A model generated the notes under the pieces. The model ran no database searches. It was not told the origin of the DNA and saw only the letters and a list, made by a program, of their open reading frames with translations. The translations under genes and the position numbers were made by a program. A DNA stretch of 64,000 bases, taken from assembly GCA_903642235.1 (NCBI GenBank), contig CAHJWL010000007.1, forward strand, positions 62,001 to 126,000. Reading direction: 5' to 3'. The DNA comes from Acidobacteriaceae bacterium. Lineage in GTDB: Bacteria > Acidobacteriota > Terriglobia > Terriglobales > Acidobacteriaceae. The stretch's first letter is position 1. Each line of letters opens with the position of its first letter. This document shows positions 47,249 to 57,290 of this stretch, in pieces.

Positions 47249-48532
47249 ATGCGAGTGAAAGAAGAGAGAATACTAGAGCGGCTGGCGGGAAGCGCAGAGA
47301 CACCTGCGAATCTGTCACGAAGAATGTTTGTGGGAGCGGCAGCTTTAGCCAGCGCCGGATTTGCAGCATCGCCTGCTCTGGCGCAGGACCGCGCTGAACA
47401 GAAAGCTGGACGGACACCGCCAAGCCTTTCAGATCTTGGTCCAGAGAACAAGACCCTCTTAAAAGGAAACCCAAATTCAAATCAACCACCTTTCACCGAT
47501 CACGGAAATCCTGGTCCAATCTGGTTTTCGTTCGATCTTGCGCCAAAACGGATGCAGGGTGGCGGCTGGACGCATCAGGTAACGCAGCGTGAGCTGCCCA
47601 CATCGAAAGACATAGCTGGCGTAAACATGCGTCTCACTGCGGGATCGTTCCGCGAGCTGCACTGGCACACGGCAGATGAATGGGCGATCATGCTGACAGG
47701 CAAGGCACGCGTAAGCGTCATGCAGGCTGACGGCAAGATGTTCATAGATGACGTGAGCCAAGGCGATCTCTGGTACTTTCCTGCCGGCCTGCCTCACTCC
47801 ATTCAGGGATTGGAAGATGACGGCTGTGAGTTCTTGCTGGTCTTCAATGATGGTGCCTTCTCCGAGGATGACACTTTTTTACTGTCGGAGTTCCTTGCTC
47901 ACACTCCTCCCGAAATCGTGCAAAAGAATACGAACTGGTCAAGAGAAACGTTTGACCAATTGCCTGCAACAGAGCTGTATATCTTTGAAGCACCTTTGCC
48001 CGGGTCGCTCGAGCAGGATCGAAAGTTCCTTGGTAAATTCCTGGAAACAGAGAACAAGTACACTTTCCACCTCACGGCGATGTCGCCAACGTTGACGACT
48101 CCAGGAGGGGAAATTCGCATTGTTGACTCCGAGAACTTCCCAGTCTCGAAGAACATCGCAGCAGCAATGGTCACCTTGAAGCCAGGTGCCATTCGCGAGA
48201 TGCATTGGCATCCAGACGCGAGTGAGTGGCAGTACTGGATTCAGGGAAGCGGGCGTATGACAGTGGTCACGACAGGTGCAAAGGCGCGGACCATGGACTT
48301 CAATGCGAACGACGTCGGCTTCGTGCCTGCGGTTGCTGGTCACACTATCGAAAACACCGGTACCGAGGATGTCATCTTTCTTGAGATGTTCAAGGCGGCG
48401 AAGTATCAGGATGTTTCCCTTAACCAGTGGATCGCGCGTATGCCGAACAGCATGGCTATAGCACATCTCAAGCTGCCCTTGAAGACTATCCGGAGTGCTC
48501 CTCAGGATAAGGCCGTCGTCCTGAAGAGCTGA
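47249..48532 (+). CDS. oxdC: Bicupin oxalate decarboxylase, Tat-exported
   Basis: 427 residues behind a clean AGGAG. Residues 24-46 are a twin-arginine signal (SRRMFVGAAALASAGFAASP). Two cupin domains follow. The first has RELHWHTADEW and GLPHSIQG, the second REMHWHPDASEWQYW and AGHTIEN, giving two manganese sites of the His-His-Glu-His type. The lid of the catalytic N-terminal cupin is SEDDT, equivalent to the SENST loop of Bacillus OxdC, and keeps the glutamate needed for decarboxylation. The enzyme would convert oxalate to formate and CO2 in the periplasm. A LysR gene lies upstream and a hairpin terminator downstream. Confidence 0.9.
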   Translation: MRVKEERILERLAGSAETPANLSRRMFVGAAALASAGFAASPALAQDRAEQKAGRTPPSLSDLGPENKTLLKGNPNSNQPPFTDHGNPGPIWFSFDLAPKRMQGGGWTHQVTQRELPTSKDIAGVNMRLTAGSFRELHWHTADEWAIMLTGKARVSVMQADGKMFIDDVSQGDLWYFPAGLPHSIQGLEDDGCEFLLVFNDGAFSEDDTFLLSEFLAHTPPEIVQKNTNWSRETFDQLPATELYIFEAPLPGSLEQDRKFLGKFLETENKYTFHLTAMSPTLTTPGGEIRIVDSENFPVSKNIAAAMVTLKPGAIREMHWHPDASEWQYWIQGSGRMTVVTTGAKARTMDFNANDVGFVPAVAGHTIENTGTEDVIFLEMFKAAKYQDVSLNQWIARMPNSMAIAHLKLPLKTIRSAPQDKAVVLKS

Positions 48533-48536
48533 GCGG

Positions 48537-48566
48537 GAGGCAGCAGGTAAGTGCCTGCTGCCTCTT
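48537..48566 (+). terminator. Hairpin terminator after oxdC
   Basis: An 11-bp perfect stem (GAGGCAGCAGG / CCTGCTGCCTC) with a 6-nt loop begins 5 nt after the oxdC stop. The T-tail is weak (TTACAT). Confidence 0.65.
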
Positions 48567-49050
48567 ACATCTGCTCTGTTCAAACTTCACAAGTTCAGGA
48601 GTGCTTGTTGTGAGCCCATCGTTTGTGCAAGTTGTATGCCGTCAACGCCGCTAGCTACAACCCGCAGAGTCACCCGGAATGCGACGGCGGTTTACAGATC
48701 GACTGGTGGAGCCTGGAGGTTCCTGAACAGCTTCCGCTACTTTGTAGGATCAGATGCTAGAGGCTGGCATACCGCTCCAGTTTAACTGGCCTCTTTGCAG
48801 ATCTCAGCGGAAGTGCTACCAAGCTGCAACCTGTAGCCGGGTAGTGGCGAGTCTGAAACAAGGTTGGGAGAAACTCGTCTGATTCGCGCGTCTGCTCTAT
48901 TGACGATTAACCTGCTTGCCGTCCGTCTCAAGTCGTTGGCATCGAATGCGCGGCACAGGATGGGAGGCTCTCTCCGTTCCTTTCCCTGTTCTGCCTTCCT
49001 AGAGGAGAGATTCCACTTCTACATTGTTTGGCGTGAACGCTACATTCTCG
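48567..49050. other. Convergent intergenic region, nothing recognised
   Basis: About 480 bp with only short frames; none has a ribosome site or recognisable motif. Confidence 0.4.
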
Positions 49051-49974
49051 TCATCCTATGACTTGAGGCAGGCCTTTCGATTTGTAGTGACGAGGAGAGC
49101 AGCCGATGACTCGTTTAAATGCCTTGCTGAAGGCGTTTTCCGAGTCATAGCCGAGTGAAAGGGCGATCTCCGAGAGCAGGTCCCCTGAGGTCTCCAAACG
49201 ACTGCTCGCAAGCAGCATGCGCCACCTGGTCAGGTATTCCATTGGGGAAGTACCAACAGTCTCTTTGAATCTCAAAGCAAACGTCGACCGCGACATTCCC
49301 ACAGTCCCGGCAAGTTCCTGAAGCGTCCATGGATGATCCGGCTTTTCATGCATGCAATACATCGCCTTGCTCAGCTGCTTGTCCGCAAGTGCGAAAAGCC
49401 AGCCTGAACCACGGCTTGATTCGTCGTCAACGTAACGTCGAAGTGCCTGAACCAATAAAGCGTAGGCAAGCTGCTGGATCACCAATGAGCCACCAGGACG
49501 TGACTCGCTGACCTCTTCCCGCATGCGCTCGAGCGATGCTCGCATCGCGATCTTGTCCGTTTCCGTTCCGAGATGCATGACGGGCGGCAGGGGCTGGAGC
49601 AACAGTTCTGCCTGCGGACCGGTTAGTGCGAAGTGGCCACCTGCAAGGAAGCAGCCGCCTTTCTGGTCGCCTGGCACTTCATTTCCCCACCTGTGAGCAG
49701 ATTGCAGCGTCGCGTAATCTACCGCCGTGGCGGAGCGGTCCGTCGCAAGACAAAAGGGCAATCCATGCGGCAGGATGTAGCACTCTCCCGCCTTGAGCAG
49801 CAAATCTTGGTCTACACCTTCCACGGAGAGCCAGCATTGCCCAGAGATGACGGCATAGCATTTCACGCCCGCGCGCCTGGGAAAGTGGACGGCCATCCCG
49901 GGCGCAATCGCATACCCTCCCGAGACATAGCTGCGAGGCTTCATCAGCGTGAGCACTTCCGAGAGCGGGTCCAT
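49051..49974 (-). CDS. AraC-family regulator with N-terminal cupin
   Basis: 307 residues. The N-terminal half is a cupin sensor (CYAVISGQCWLSVEGVDQDL, KAGECYILPHGLPF). The C-terminal 100 residues hold two helix-turn-helix units: WTLQELAGTVGMSRSTFALR and LSEIALSLGYDSENAFSKAF, with GCSPRHYK. It is divergent from an NAD-dependent reductase gene 158 bp away, the usual arrangement for AraC/cupin_6 regulators that control a neighbouring oxidoreductase. Confidence 0.9.
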   Translation of the reverse strand: MDPLSEVLTLMKPRSYVSGGYAIAPGMAVHFPRRAGVKCYAVISGQCWLSVEGVDQDLLLKAGECYILPHGLPFCLATDRSATAVDYATLQSAHRWGNEVPGDQKGGCFLAGGHFALTGPQAELLLQPLPPVMHLGTETDKIAMRASLERMREEVSESRPGGSLVIQQLAYALLVQALRRYVDDESSRGSGWLFALADKQLSKAMYCMHEKPDHPWTLQELAGTVGMSRSTFALRFKETVGTSPMEYLTRWRMLLASSRLETSGDLLSEIALSLGYDSENAFSKAFKRVIGCSPRHYKSKGLPQVIG

Positions 49975-50132
49975 AGAGCTCCTGGACGATCAGACCGATC
50001 ATCCGGATGTCCAGTGTAGTGCTTCCGGGATCCTTATTTATCCAATCCCTACAAGGGCGGCAACCGACGGGTCGAAGCGATCCAGAGGACAAGGCGGGGG
50101 CTCCCAGAGATCTAATTTGAAGGAGATACGGT

Positions 50133-51020
50133 ATGCGAGTTCTAGTAACTGGCGCAAACGGCTTCATCGGCTCGGCACTCATTCCCGAACTTCTGCGAGC
50201 CGGTCATCAGGTCATCGGTCTGACGCGGTCCGACGATGGATTGCAAGCAATCGAAAAGGCCGGCGGCGAAGGGTTGCGCGGTGATGTGAATGATCTGGAA
50301 GGCCTGCGGAAAGCAGTGGAGCAGAGCGAGGGTGTCATTCATACGGCATTCAATCACGACTTCTCCAAGTTCATGGAGAGCTGCGAACAAGATCGCAAAG
50401 CCATCACGGCCATGGGAGAAGCGCTTGCAGGCTCAAGCCGTCCGATGGTGATCACGTCCTCCATCGGCTCCTCGAACACGGTCCCCGGCACGCTGCCGTC
50501 GGAAGACAATCCCACGGCCAGCTCCAAGGTGTTTCCGCGGGCGGCTTCCGATGAAGCAGCATTGGCCCTGGCAGATCGCGGTTTGAACGTTTCTATTATG
50601 CGGAATCCGCAGATCCACGACACGGTCAAGCAGGGACTCGTGAGCGACTTGATCAAGCTGGCCCGCCTGAAGGGTCGCGCCGCATATGTTGGAGACGGAT
50701 TGAATCGCTGGAGCGCGACCCATATCTCCGACGCCGTCCACGTGTATCGACTTGCTCTAGAGAAGGCTCAGATCGGCTCGAAGTACCATGCCGTAGCCGA
50801 AGAGGGGATCGCCATGCGAGAGATCGCCGAGGTCATCGCCAATGGCCTGAACGTGCCTTCTGTCAGCATCTCTGAAGCGGAAGCACCGGACCATTTCGGA
50901 TGGTTGATCAAGTTTGCAGGGCGCGAGCTGACGGCTTCCGGCAAACTCACCCGGGAGCGGCTGAGCTGGACTCCGACCGGCACCGGCTTACTCGCCGATC
51001 TCCGGGCGATGAAGTACTGA
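50133..51020 (+). CDS. NAD(P)-dependent epimerase/dehydratase-like reductase (extended SDR)
   Basis: 295 residues. The Rossmann motif TGANGFIG (GxxGxxG) begins at residue 6 and is followed by ELLRAGHQVIGLTRSDDG. The typical SDR YxxxK is not evident; the serine region is VITSSIGSS and the site of the Tyr is replaced by VFPRAASDEAA, so this is an atypical member of the NAD-binding family. GGAG lies 7 nt before the ATG. Probably controlled by the divergent AraC gene. Substrate unknown. Confidence 0.85.
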   Translation: MRVLVTGANGFIGSALIPELLRAGHQVIGLTRSDDGLQAIEKAGGEGLRGDVNDLEGLRKAVEQSEGVIHTAFNHDFSKFMESCEQDRKAITAMGEALAGSSRPMVITSSIGSSNTVPGTLPSEDNPTASSKVFPRAASDEAALALADRGLNVSIMRNPQIHDTVKQGLVSDLIKLARLKGRAAYVGDGLNRWSATHISDAVHVYRLALEKAQIGSKYHAVAEEGIAMREIAEVIANGLNVPSVSISEAEAPDHFGWLIKFAGRELTASGKLTRERLSWTPTGTGLLADLRAMKY

Positions 51021-51040
51021 GCCACACAGCAGGCAGGCAG

Positions 51041-51063
51041 CGCAGCAGGGTTAGGCTGCTGCG
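51041..51063 (+). terminator. Hairpin after the reductase gene
   Basis: An 8-bp stem (CGCAGCAG / CTGCTGCG) with a 7-nt loop begins 21 nt after the stop codon. The tail TTGTCC is poor in T, so this is a tentative terminator. Confidence 0.45.
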
Positions 51064-51792
51064 TTGTCCAGTCCACGGCACTGGAGATCCGGTCTTCGAT
51101 GGCACCCTGCAATAGGGAGTGGCCATTAAGCTTTCGCATCTCCGTTCCTGAAGATTATGGACGACGAGCAGGTGCAGCAAACCCTTCGCTGCATGAGCCT
51201 GCCGCCCCGAGGCGCAAGTCAATCGCCAGCTTGCGCAGGATATCTGCGTGCAGGAGGCGGCTGCCGCGACCATCAGCGTTGCGCCGCTCTAGCGGCGCAA
51301 CTGACACACCTTGGTGGTGCTCTCCACCGACTTGACCGACGGTCCGGGTGTAAACAGCGGATCTACTGGCACTTGGTTGATCGTGATGATTTCCTATTTT
51401 TTCAGCGAATTATTTTCTTGACGGATGACTGCGCAGGGTGCAAACTCTTCTCGTTCTGGCGCGGCTTGATCCGCTTGCCTCGAACGTTTGGCGCGGTGAG
51501 ATCCTGACCCCACAGTTCTCGGCCCCAACTCCCCGGCGCGATTTTACCCCGTAGTCCTTTCGCTTCACTGTCGTCTAGTCGACTCCTCTGATTCGGCCCG
51601 CGACGATTTCTACCCCGTTCCTATTCAGGCCCAGTCCTCAGGTGCAGCATTCAAGTATCCGCTTCAGCTGTTTTGACGCGCGTTGAGGTCATTGCTGGAG
51701 CTAGTCCGGTGAGTTGTTCGGTTCAGGGTCTCGACTTGTCGAGAGAATTGATCGGGCGGCGGCGGCTGCCTGTCAGAGAAGGAAGGTGCGTG
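51064..51792. other. Intergenic region before the unknown five-gene operon
   Basis: About 730 bp. It must hold the promoter of the downstream operon. Short frames are present but none is convincing. AT-rich patches near 51390-51420 (TTTCCTATTTTTTCAGCGAA) contrast with the GC-rich surroundings and may mark promoter or transferred DNA. Confidence 0.4.
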
Positions 51793-54246
51793 ATGCCACA
51801 GGCGATGGAGAAAAGCTATTCGAATGGACTGGACTCAGGCGGCTATGCGGAGGCGTTCGCGGAAACACCCTTTCTCGACACCCGCACTCAGGCACGGGAA
51901 GATACGGCTCGGGAGACCTCGGCCGGCGAATCATTCGGCGGCAGCTGGGAGTTTACGACACCGTTTCTGCCGAGCGAGATGGAAGAGCGAGGCGAGGCGG
52001 AGAGTCTGGCTCCAGAGATTGCGGAGTTCAGCGAGCTCACGGGAGAGCTGAAGGACACGCTGTTTCGCGAGTCGCTCGAGCAGCTTGCGGACGAGGCGCT
52101 GGCGGCTCATGAGACGCAATTTGCAGGGGAGTATGGCGATCATGAGATGCGCGATCTTACGGCGGAGCGGCTGTTGAACGAGCACTTCGCGTCGTTATCA
52201 ATGGAGACGGAGGCGCTGCTCGATCGTTTCTTCAATCGCTTGGAAGGGTACGAAGCGGAGGCTTTGACGGACACGGAGATTGATCGCATCACGGCGGAGG
52301 TCATGCCGATCAGCGGCGGGATCTCGCCCGCGTCGGAGCAGTTTCTGGGCGGCCTTCTGCGGAAGGCGGGCCGCCTGGTTTCGGGTGCGGTGAAGCTTGC
52401 GAAGAAGGGGGTGACGGGAGCGATCAGCCTGGCGGGCAAGGGTCTAGCGGCGGTGGGCAAGCTGGCGCTCGGACCGTTGCTGGCGCCGCTTAAGTTGCTA
52501 GGCAAGTTCCTGCTGCGACATGTGGTGCGGTTCGCGCTTGGGCAATTGCCACCGACGCTGCGTCCGCTGGCGCAAAAGTTGGCGGACAAGATGTCTCGTG
52601 CGCTCGGCGAGACCTATGAGAGCGAGGCGCAGGAGCAGGGCGCGGGAGAGGCAATGCCGGCTGCTGCGGATGCGGCGCACCTGGAGGCGGAGTTCGACGT
52701 GCATGCGGCTCAGTTGCTGCTGGCGCGAGACGAGGGCGAGATGGAGCAGCTCACGGAGAGTTATGGCGAGAGTGAGCGCTACACCTCGCCGCTGGTGGGG
52801 CTTGACGCTACGCGGGAGCAGCTGGTGCGGGACCTGTCGCGGCTGCAGCCGGGTGACAATCCGCAGCCGGTGATAGAGCAGTTTGTTCCGGCGCTGATAT
52901 GGCCGGCTGCGAAGACGGCGATCACGTTGCTGGGCCGGCCGAAGCTTGTGGGGTTCATCGGGCGGTTGTTGTCCGGTCTGGTGAAGCCCCTGATTGGCGC
53001 CGAGGCAGCCGGTGTGCTGGCGCCCGCGATCGCCGATGCCGGGCTGCGGATCTTCGGGCTGGAGACGGCGAATACGGAGCCGCGGATGGTGGCTGCAGAG
53101 GCGCTCGCCGCGGCAGTAGAGGAGACAGTGAACAGCGTCGCGGAGTTGCCGGCACATGTGCTGGAGAACGAGCTGCTGCTGAGCGACGCGGTGCATGAAG
53201 CATTTGAGAACGCGGCTGCTGCGTACTTTCCAAACTCTGTGATCAAGCCGGAGCTGCGCGAGAGCGGGGAGCGCCATGGGATGTGGGCGCGAATGCCGGC
53301 GCGGTCAGGACACAAGCGATATGCGAAGTACAGCGATACCGTCCAGGTGGACATACCGGCGCGACTGGCGCGTTCCGTCGAGACGTTTGACGGCGCCACG
53401 TTGCACGATCATGTGCGCGATCAATACGGGCATAAAGATGGACGACCGTACCGGGCAAAGATCTCACTGTACCAGGCGTTGCCAGGCACGCGCGGATCGA
53501 CCATTGCGCGGGCAGAAGGCTTTCCTGCGTCTCAGCTGCATCCGCTGACGCCACATGCCGCGGGCGCGCTGCTGGGACAGAATGCGAGTCTGGGGACACG
53601 GCAAACATCGGGCAGATACCTGGCGACTCAGGAACGGTTACACGTGAATCAACGGCTGTACCGGCTGGAGCCAGCGGTGGGCAGACATGTGCCGATCCGC
53701 CGTGTGCATAGCGAGCTGGTGATCAATCTGCAGCGCGGTGAAATTCGGCTGTGGCTGTACCTGAGTGAAATCCTATGTCAGCGCATGTGCGGAGAGCTGG
53801 CAAAGGGCAACCAGGTGGCGGCGTTCACGGATCTTCGGCGGCTCCTGCTGCGTACTGCGGAGGCGCTGCGGATGACGGCGATCCATCGCCATATGTCGCA
53901 AAGGATTCGTGTCATCGGGGACACCCCGAATCTGCACGGGATAACGCCGGGCTGGTTGAAGGAGGCGAGCCAGCATCTTGCGGCGAAGGTAGCCGAGTGG
54001 GGCCAAATGCAATTGGCGCAGTATGTCCGCAACAGTAGGGAGGAGTTTAAGCGGGTATGCGCCTCGCACCATGACGGCGTGACGCTGCGGATCACGATGA
54101 CGCGAGTGCCTGGAATGGAGAACCTGCGACAGCTGGCGCAGGGCAGGGGCGGGAAGGATCTGGCGCAGATGAGCTGGCCCCAGGGCAGTCCGTCGTTCCA
54201 GGTGATTCAGTTTCCCGGATACAAGATTCACCGGCTGAGGAACTAG
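51793..54246 (+). CDS. Unknown protein with cationic amphipathic segment, operon gene 1
   Basis: About 817 residues from ATG 51793 (GGAAGGT 5 nt upstream; the frame is open from 51673). I do not recognise a family with certainty. The N-terminus is acidic and has two similar blocks, AETPFLD and TTPFLPSE. Residues about 178-260 are a long glycine/lysine-rich amphipathic stretch (FLGGLLRKAGRLVSGAVKLA, KGLAAVGKLALGPLLAPLKL), as in membrane-active peptides. A second such stretch is LLGRPKLVGFIGRLLSGLVK. The C-terminal 300 residues look globular and basic. No signal peptide. The next gene starts 7 bp after its stop. Confidence 0.75.
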   Translation: MPQAMEKSYSNGLDSGGYAEAFAETPFLDTRTQAREDTARETSAGESFGGSWEFTTPFLPSEMEERGEAESLAPEIAEFSELTGELKDTLFRESLEQLADEALAAHETQFAGEYGDHEMRDLTAERLLNEHFASLSMETEALLDRFFNRLEGYEAEALTDTEIDRITAEVMPISGGISPASEQFLGGLLRKAGRLVSGAVKLAKKGVTGAISLAGKGLAAVGKLALGPLLAPLKLLGKFLLRHVVRFALGQLPPTLRPLAQKLADKMSRALGETYESEAQEQGAGEAMPAAADAAHLEAEFDVHAAQLLLARDEGEMEQLTESYGESERYTSPLVGLDATREQLVRDLSRLQPGDNPQPVIEQFVPALIWPAAKTAITLLGRPKLVGFIGRLLSGLVKPLIGAEAAGVLAPAIADAGLRIFGLETANTEPRMVAAEALAAAVEETVNSVAELPAHVLENELLLSDAVHEAFENAAAAYFPNSVIKPELRESGERHGMWARMPARSGHKRYAKYSDTVQVDIPARLARSVETFDGATLHDHVRDQYGHKDGRPYRAKISLYQALPGTRGSTIARAEGFPASQLHPLTPHAAGALLGQNASLGTRQTSGRYLATQERLHVNQRLYRLEPAVGRHVPIRRVHSELVINLQRGEIRLWLYLSEILCQRMCGELAKGNQVAAFTDLRRLLLRTAEALRMTAIHRHMSQRIRVIGDTPNLHGITPGWLKEASQHLAAKVAEWGQMQLAQYVRNSREEFKRVCASHHDGVTLRITMTRVPGMENLRQLAQGRGGKDLAQMSWPQGSPSFQVIQFPGYKIHRLRN

Positions 54247-54253
54247 GTCACCT

Positions 54254-55588
54254 ATGAGCTCCCAAGCGATGACAGTTCCGATGCCAAGGTTTGCCGCCAT
54301 GCCCGTGCCGCTGGGATTGCCGGCGCGGGATCTTGCCGGACATGGTGTGCGCTCGCAGCTGCTGCGGCAGATCAATCACTGGGAGGGTGCGGCGGAGCGG
54401 CTGGACGACTTTGAGGCGAGTGCCTCGGCTGCGTCGTGGGCAAGCCTGGAGAGATATGTCGGAGTGACGCTGCGGGGCGGCTTGAAGGAGGCCCGGGAAC
54501 AGTTGAAGCGCGAAGCGATGGCCGTGCGTGCGGCGTTCAACGCAACGCGTTCGGAGGCGGAGCTGGAGCGCCTCGCAGGCCAGGTAGCCCAGTTGCGCAA
54601 GCGGTATCTGCAGACTGAGCTGCTGGTCGATTTCTATGTGGCGGCGGTGCGTGCGCGCTCCAACCCGGAGGTCAGTCTGCAGCTGCGAGCGTGCGATGTG
54701 ATGGCGGACCGTACCGTGCGAGGTGCTCTGGAGCAGTTGGGAAAGACGACGCCACCGATTATGACCTATTTCACAACGGGAATCGGGGCATCGATTTTGC
54801 GCATTGGCACGCGACTCTGGGATGGTTCGCTCAGTCCGATTGCAGCGATCCGGCTGACGTATCATAACCGCTTCCGCACGACGTCTCTGTTTCACGAATG
54901 CGGCCATCAATTTGCGGGGATGACGGGCTGGAACGAAGCATTTGCAGGGGTGCTGCGCAGGCTGTCGCATGAGGGTGCGAAGGAAGTAGCGGAAATCGTT
55001 GCCAGCTGGGCGAGTGAGATAGCGGCCGATGGTTTTGCGTTCGCATATTCCGGCTATGCGGCGGTGGTGGCGCTGTCGGATGTGGTGGCCGGCCAGGGCG
55101 CGGAGGTTTTCCGGTTTGTTCCGGGCGATCCTCATCCGATCAGTTATGTCCGGGTGTTACTTGGGGTAGAGATGTGCCGGCGGTTTTACGGGATGGGGCC
55201 ATGGGATGAGCTGGCAAAGACGTGGATCCAGCTTTACCCGCTGAGCGACGCGCCAATGTTTGCGGGGACAGTCGTGCGTGCCGTGCTGCCGCTGCTATCG
55301 CGCATTGTGGATGCGACCTTGTTGACGCCGATGGCCTGTTTTCAGAACAGGACTTTGACGGAGATGGTGGATCCGCAGCATACCTCGCCGTCGGCGCTGA
55401 AGGAGTTGGATCGCCGGGCGCATGGGTCTGCGTTCACTTCGAGCTACTGGATCTGGAGCGAGTGCGTGCGTTTGACGGCGCTGACGGGGCTGCGGTATGC
55501 GATCGAACCGGAGAAGGGCAGTGAAATCCTGAAGCAGCAGGAAGAGTGGATGATTCGGCTGGGAGCGATGACGGCCAAGGCTACTTAG
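54254..55588 (+). CDS. HExxH zinc metalloprotease-like protein, operon gene 2
   Basis: 444 residues. A helical N-terminal half (residues about 60-150) precedes a metalloprotease-like core: SLFHECGHQFAG gives HECGH at residues 214-218, and SEIAADGFAF supplies a downstream Glu255 with Asp259, the ExxxD pattern of gluzincin-type peptidases. No signal peptide or membrane anchor is visible. It is tightly packed between genes 1 and 3. Function is likely proteolysis, perhaps processing of a partner from the same operon; that is inference. Confidence 0.75.
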   Translation: MSSQAMTVPMPRFAAMPVPLGLPARDLAGHGVRSQLLRQINHWEGAAERLDDFEASASAASWASLERYVGVTLRGGLKEAREQLKREAMAVRAAFNATRSEAELERLAGQVAQLRKRYLQTELLVDFYVAAVRARSNPEVSLQLRACDVMADRTVRGALEQLGKTTPPIMTYFTTGIGASILRIGTRLWDGSLSPIAAIRLTYHNRFRTTSLFHECGHQFAGMTGWNEAFAGVLRRLSHEGAKEVAEIVASWASEIAADGFAFAYSGYAAVVALSDVVAGQGAEVFRFVPGDPHPISYVRVLLGVEMCRRFYGMGPWDELAKTWIQLYPLSDAPMFAGTVVRAVLPLLSRIVDATLLTPMACFQNRTLTEMVDPQHTSPSALKELDRRAHGSAFTSSYWIWSECVRLTALTGLRYAIEPEKGSEILKQQEEWMIRLGAMTAKAT

Positions 55589-55600
55589 AGGAAGCCCAAC

Positions 55601-55900
55601 GTGAAGAAGAAGAGGAAACCGATCATGACTGGCAACGAAGTGACGCAGCAGTATAGCGGTGCCACCGAGCAAAAGATCCTCAGAATAGACGATGAACTGG
55701 CGGCGACGGAGCGTGCGATCCAGGCGGACTTTGCAGATTTTATTGAGAAGCCTGACGGGCAACAGAAGAAGCTGCTGGTGGAGCTTGGGCGTCTGCACAT
55801 GAGTTTGCGAGGACCTGAAAACCTTTTGGACAAAGGTGGCTATGGCCGGCCGATCCCGCCGCCGGTTCACCACAAAACGCAAGACTTCGGAGGCCTGTAA
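55601..55900 (+). CDS. Small coiled protein, operon gene 3
   Basis: 99 residues from GTG 55601 (GAGGA about 9 nt upstream), or 91 from ATG 55625. The middle is strongly helical and charged (LRIDDELAATERAIQADFAD, QQKKLLVELGRLHM), the end is glycine/proline-rich (GGYGRPIPPPVH). No family recognised. Its stop codon overlaps the next start (TAATG), so it is translated with gene 4. Confidence 0.65.
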   Translation: MKKKRKPIMTGNEVTQQYSGATEQKILRIDDELAATERAIQADFADFIEKPDGQQKKLLVELGRLHMSLRGPENLLDKGGYGRPIPPPVHHKTQDFGGL

Positions 55901-57200
55901 TGTTTCGTCAACTTGTTACTCCCGGCTCTCCAACTCCGACGCCGACGGCTGCTGTGGTTCAGAACATCAACAGTCTCTTTATGTATCATCCGCTGCAGCT
56001 TTCAGCGCTGATCGAGACGGTGTGGCTGAATCGCGCCAACGCGACGAACTCATCGACCAGCGCACCGTTTGTGCCGTGAGCACCGCAGTTCGCCTTTTCA
56101 TTGCTGACGGCGGACTTCTTTCCTGGCTATGACTGGTCGGGGGCGCGCCGTCGAAGCTGCCATCGCTGGCGATGACGCAGCCTAAGGACCAGCCCGGCGT
56201 AGCGAACACCTGGGATGGACTGACTTTACCCATCAACGCGCAACCGACGAATTGGGACCACATGATCTATGCGTATGTCGTCGAGAACACACGCATCTAT
56301 GAGATCTTTCGGAAGGTTCTGGAGAAATACACCTTTGGGGAGGAGCTGGAGACGCCTTCCATGCAGAGCCAGCTCTTCTGGCGCAACGTTGAATTTCTCA
56401 TTTATGGCGACGCAATGCCGTCGATGCTTTGGAGGACGACGAGCCGAATACGACGGGATGAGGTCGCAGACCGATTGACCTCGTACTACTGGATGTTCGG
56501 TCTGGATCTGTCACATGCGCCTGAGCTGGTGGGGCAACATCCGTACCAGAAGCCTGCGGCGTCGAACCGGGATTTTATTCCAACGTTTGAGGCGTTCGGT
56601 CGAGAGGTATGGCGCGGCATCATGAACGCGCGGAACACGAGCGGCGCGAATGACACTGACCCGACGGTGATTGCAACGTTGGCAAGGCGGATCTTCGACA
56701 TGATGGCGACGAGGCGGATGAATGGCAACCTGGCGTGTGATGAGTTTCGTGCAGTGGCTGTTCTTTCGTTTTTGAACTTAGCAGTGCTGTACGATTCGCC
56801 GGCGGTAGTGGATCTGAAGGCGACGGCATCCAGTCCGGAAATGCGGCTGCAAAAGATCGCGGAGCGTGTGGGGATGACAGCGCACTCGAAGACAAAACCG
56901 TTCTTTGATCTGGCGGGACCTTTTTCGATTTTGATGCAATCGATCGAGACAGGCATGTTCAACGACATGGCGGGCGCGCAGCTGCTTTACTCACAGGTAA
57001 CACCCAATTTTCCCGCGCGCAATGCGGAGACGGTGATCGATCAGTATTCGCTCGCGACGGGGCATGATCTAAAGTCGCAGACGGTGCGGTTGGTTCCGCG
57101 CGGAATGACGTCGGCGCGAGCAGTTCCACCGCATTACGCCTCGCCGCCTGTAATGGATGGCTCGGCGGCTGGACACGCCAGCATGGCCGGACGGCCATAA
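55900..57200 (+). pseudogene. Unknown protein, operon gene 4, interrupted
   Basis: Two frames appear to be one gene of about 430 codons. The first begins at ATG 55900 (overlapping the gene 3 stop), reads NINSLFMYHPLQLSALIETV and meets TGA at 56077-56079. Past the stop the same frame stays protein-like (FAFSLLTADFFPGYDWSG). The frame then changes at a run of five G (56139-56143); one more G would join it to APSKLPSLAMTQPKDQPG and the long remaining frame to 57200. The large part has no recognised domain (MQSQLFWRNVEFLIYGDAMP). If translated separately, a 59-residue peptide and a 342-residue protein starting at 56172 result. Confidence 0.6.
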
Positions 57201-57290
57201 AGCGCTCGCTTCTCTGACGTGGCAGTCGAGCGTGTGTCTGCCGGTGCTGCCCTGTACGCGAGCGTGGACCCGTCACAAGCGAGGTTGAAG

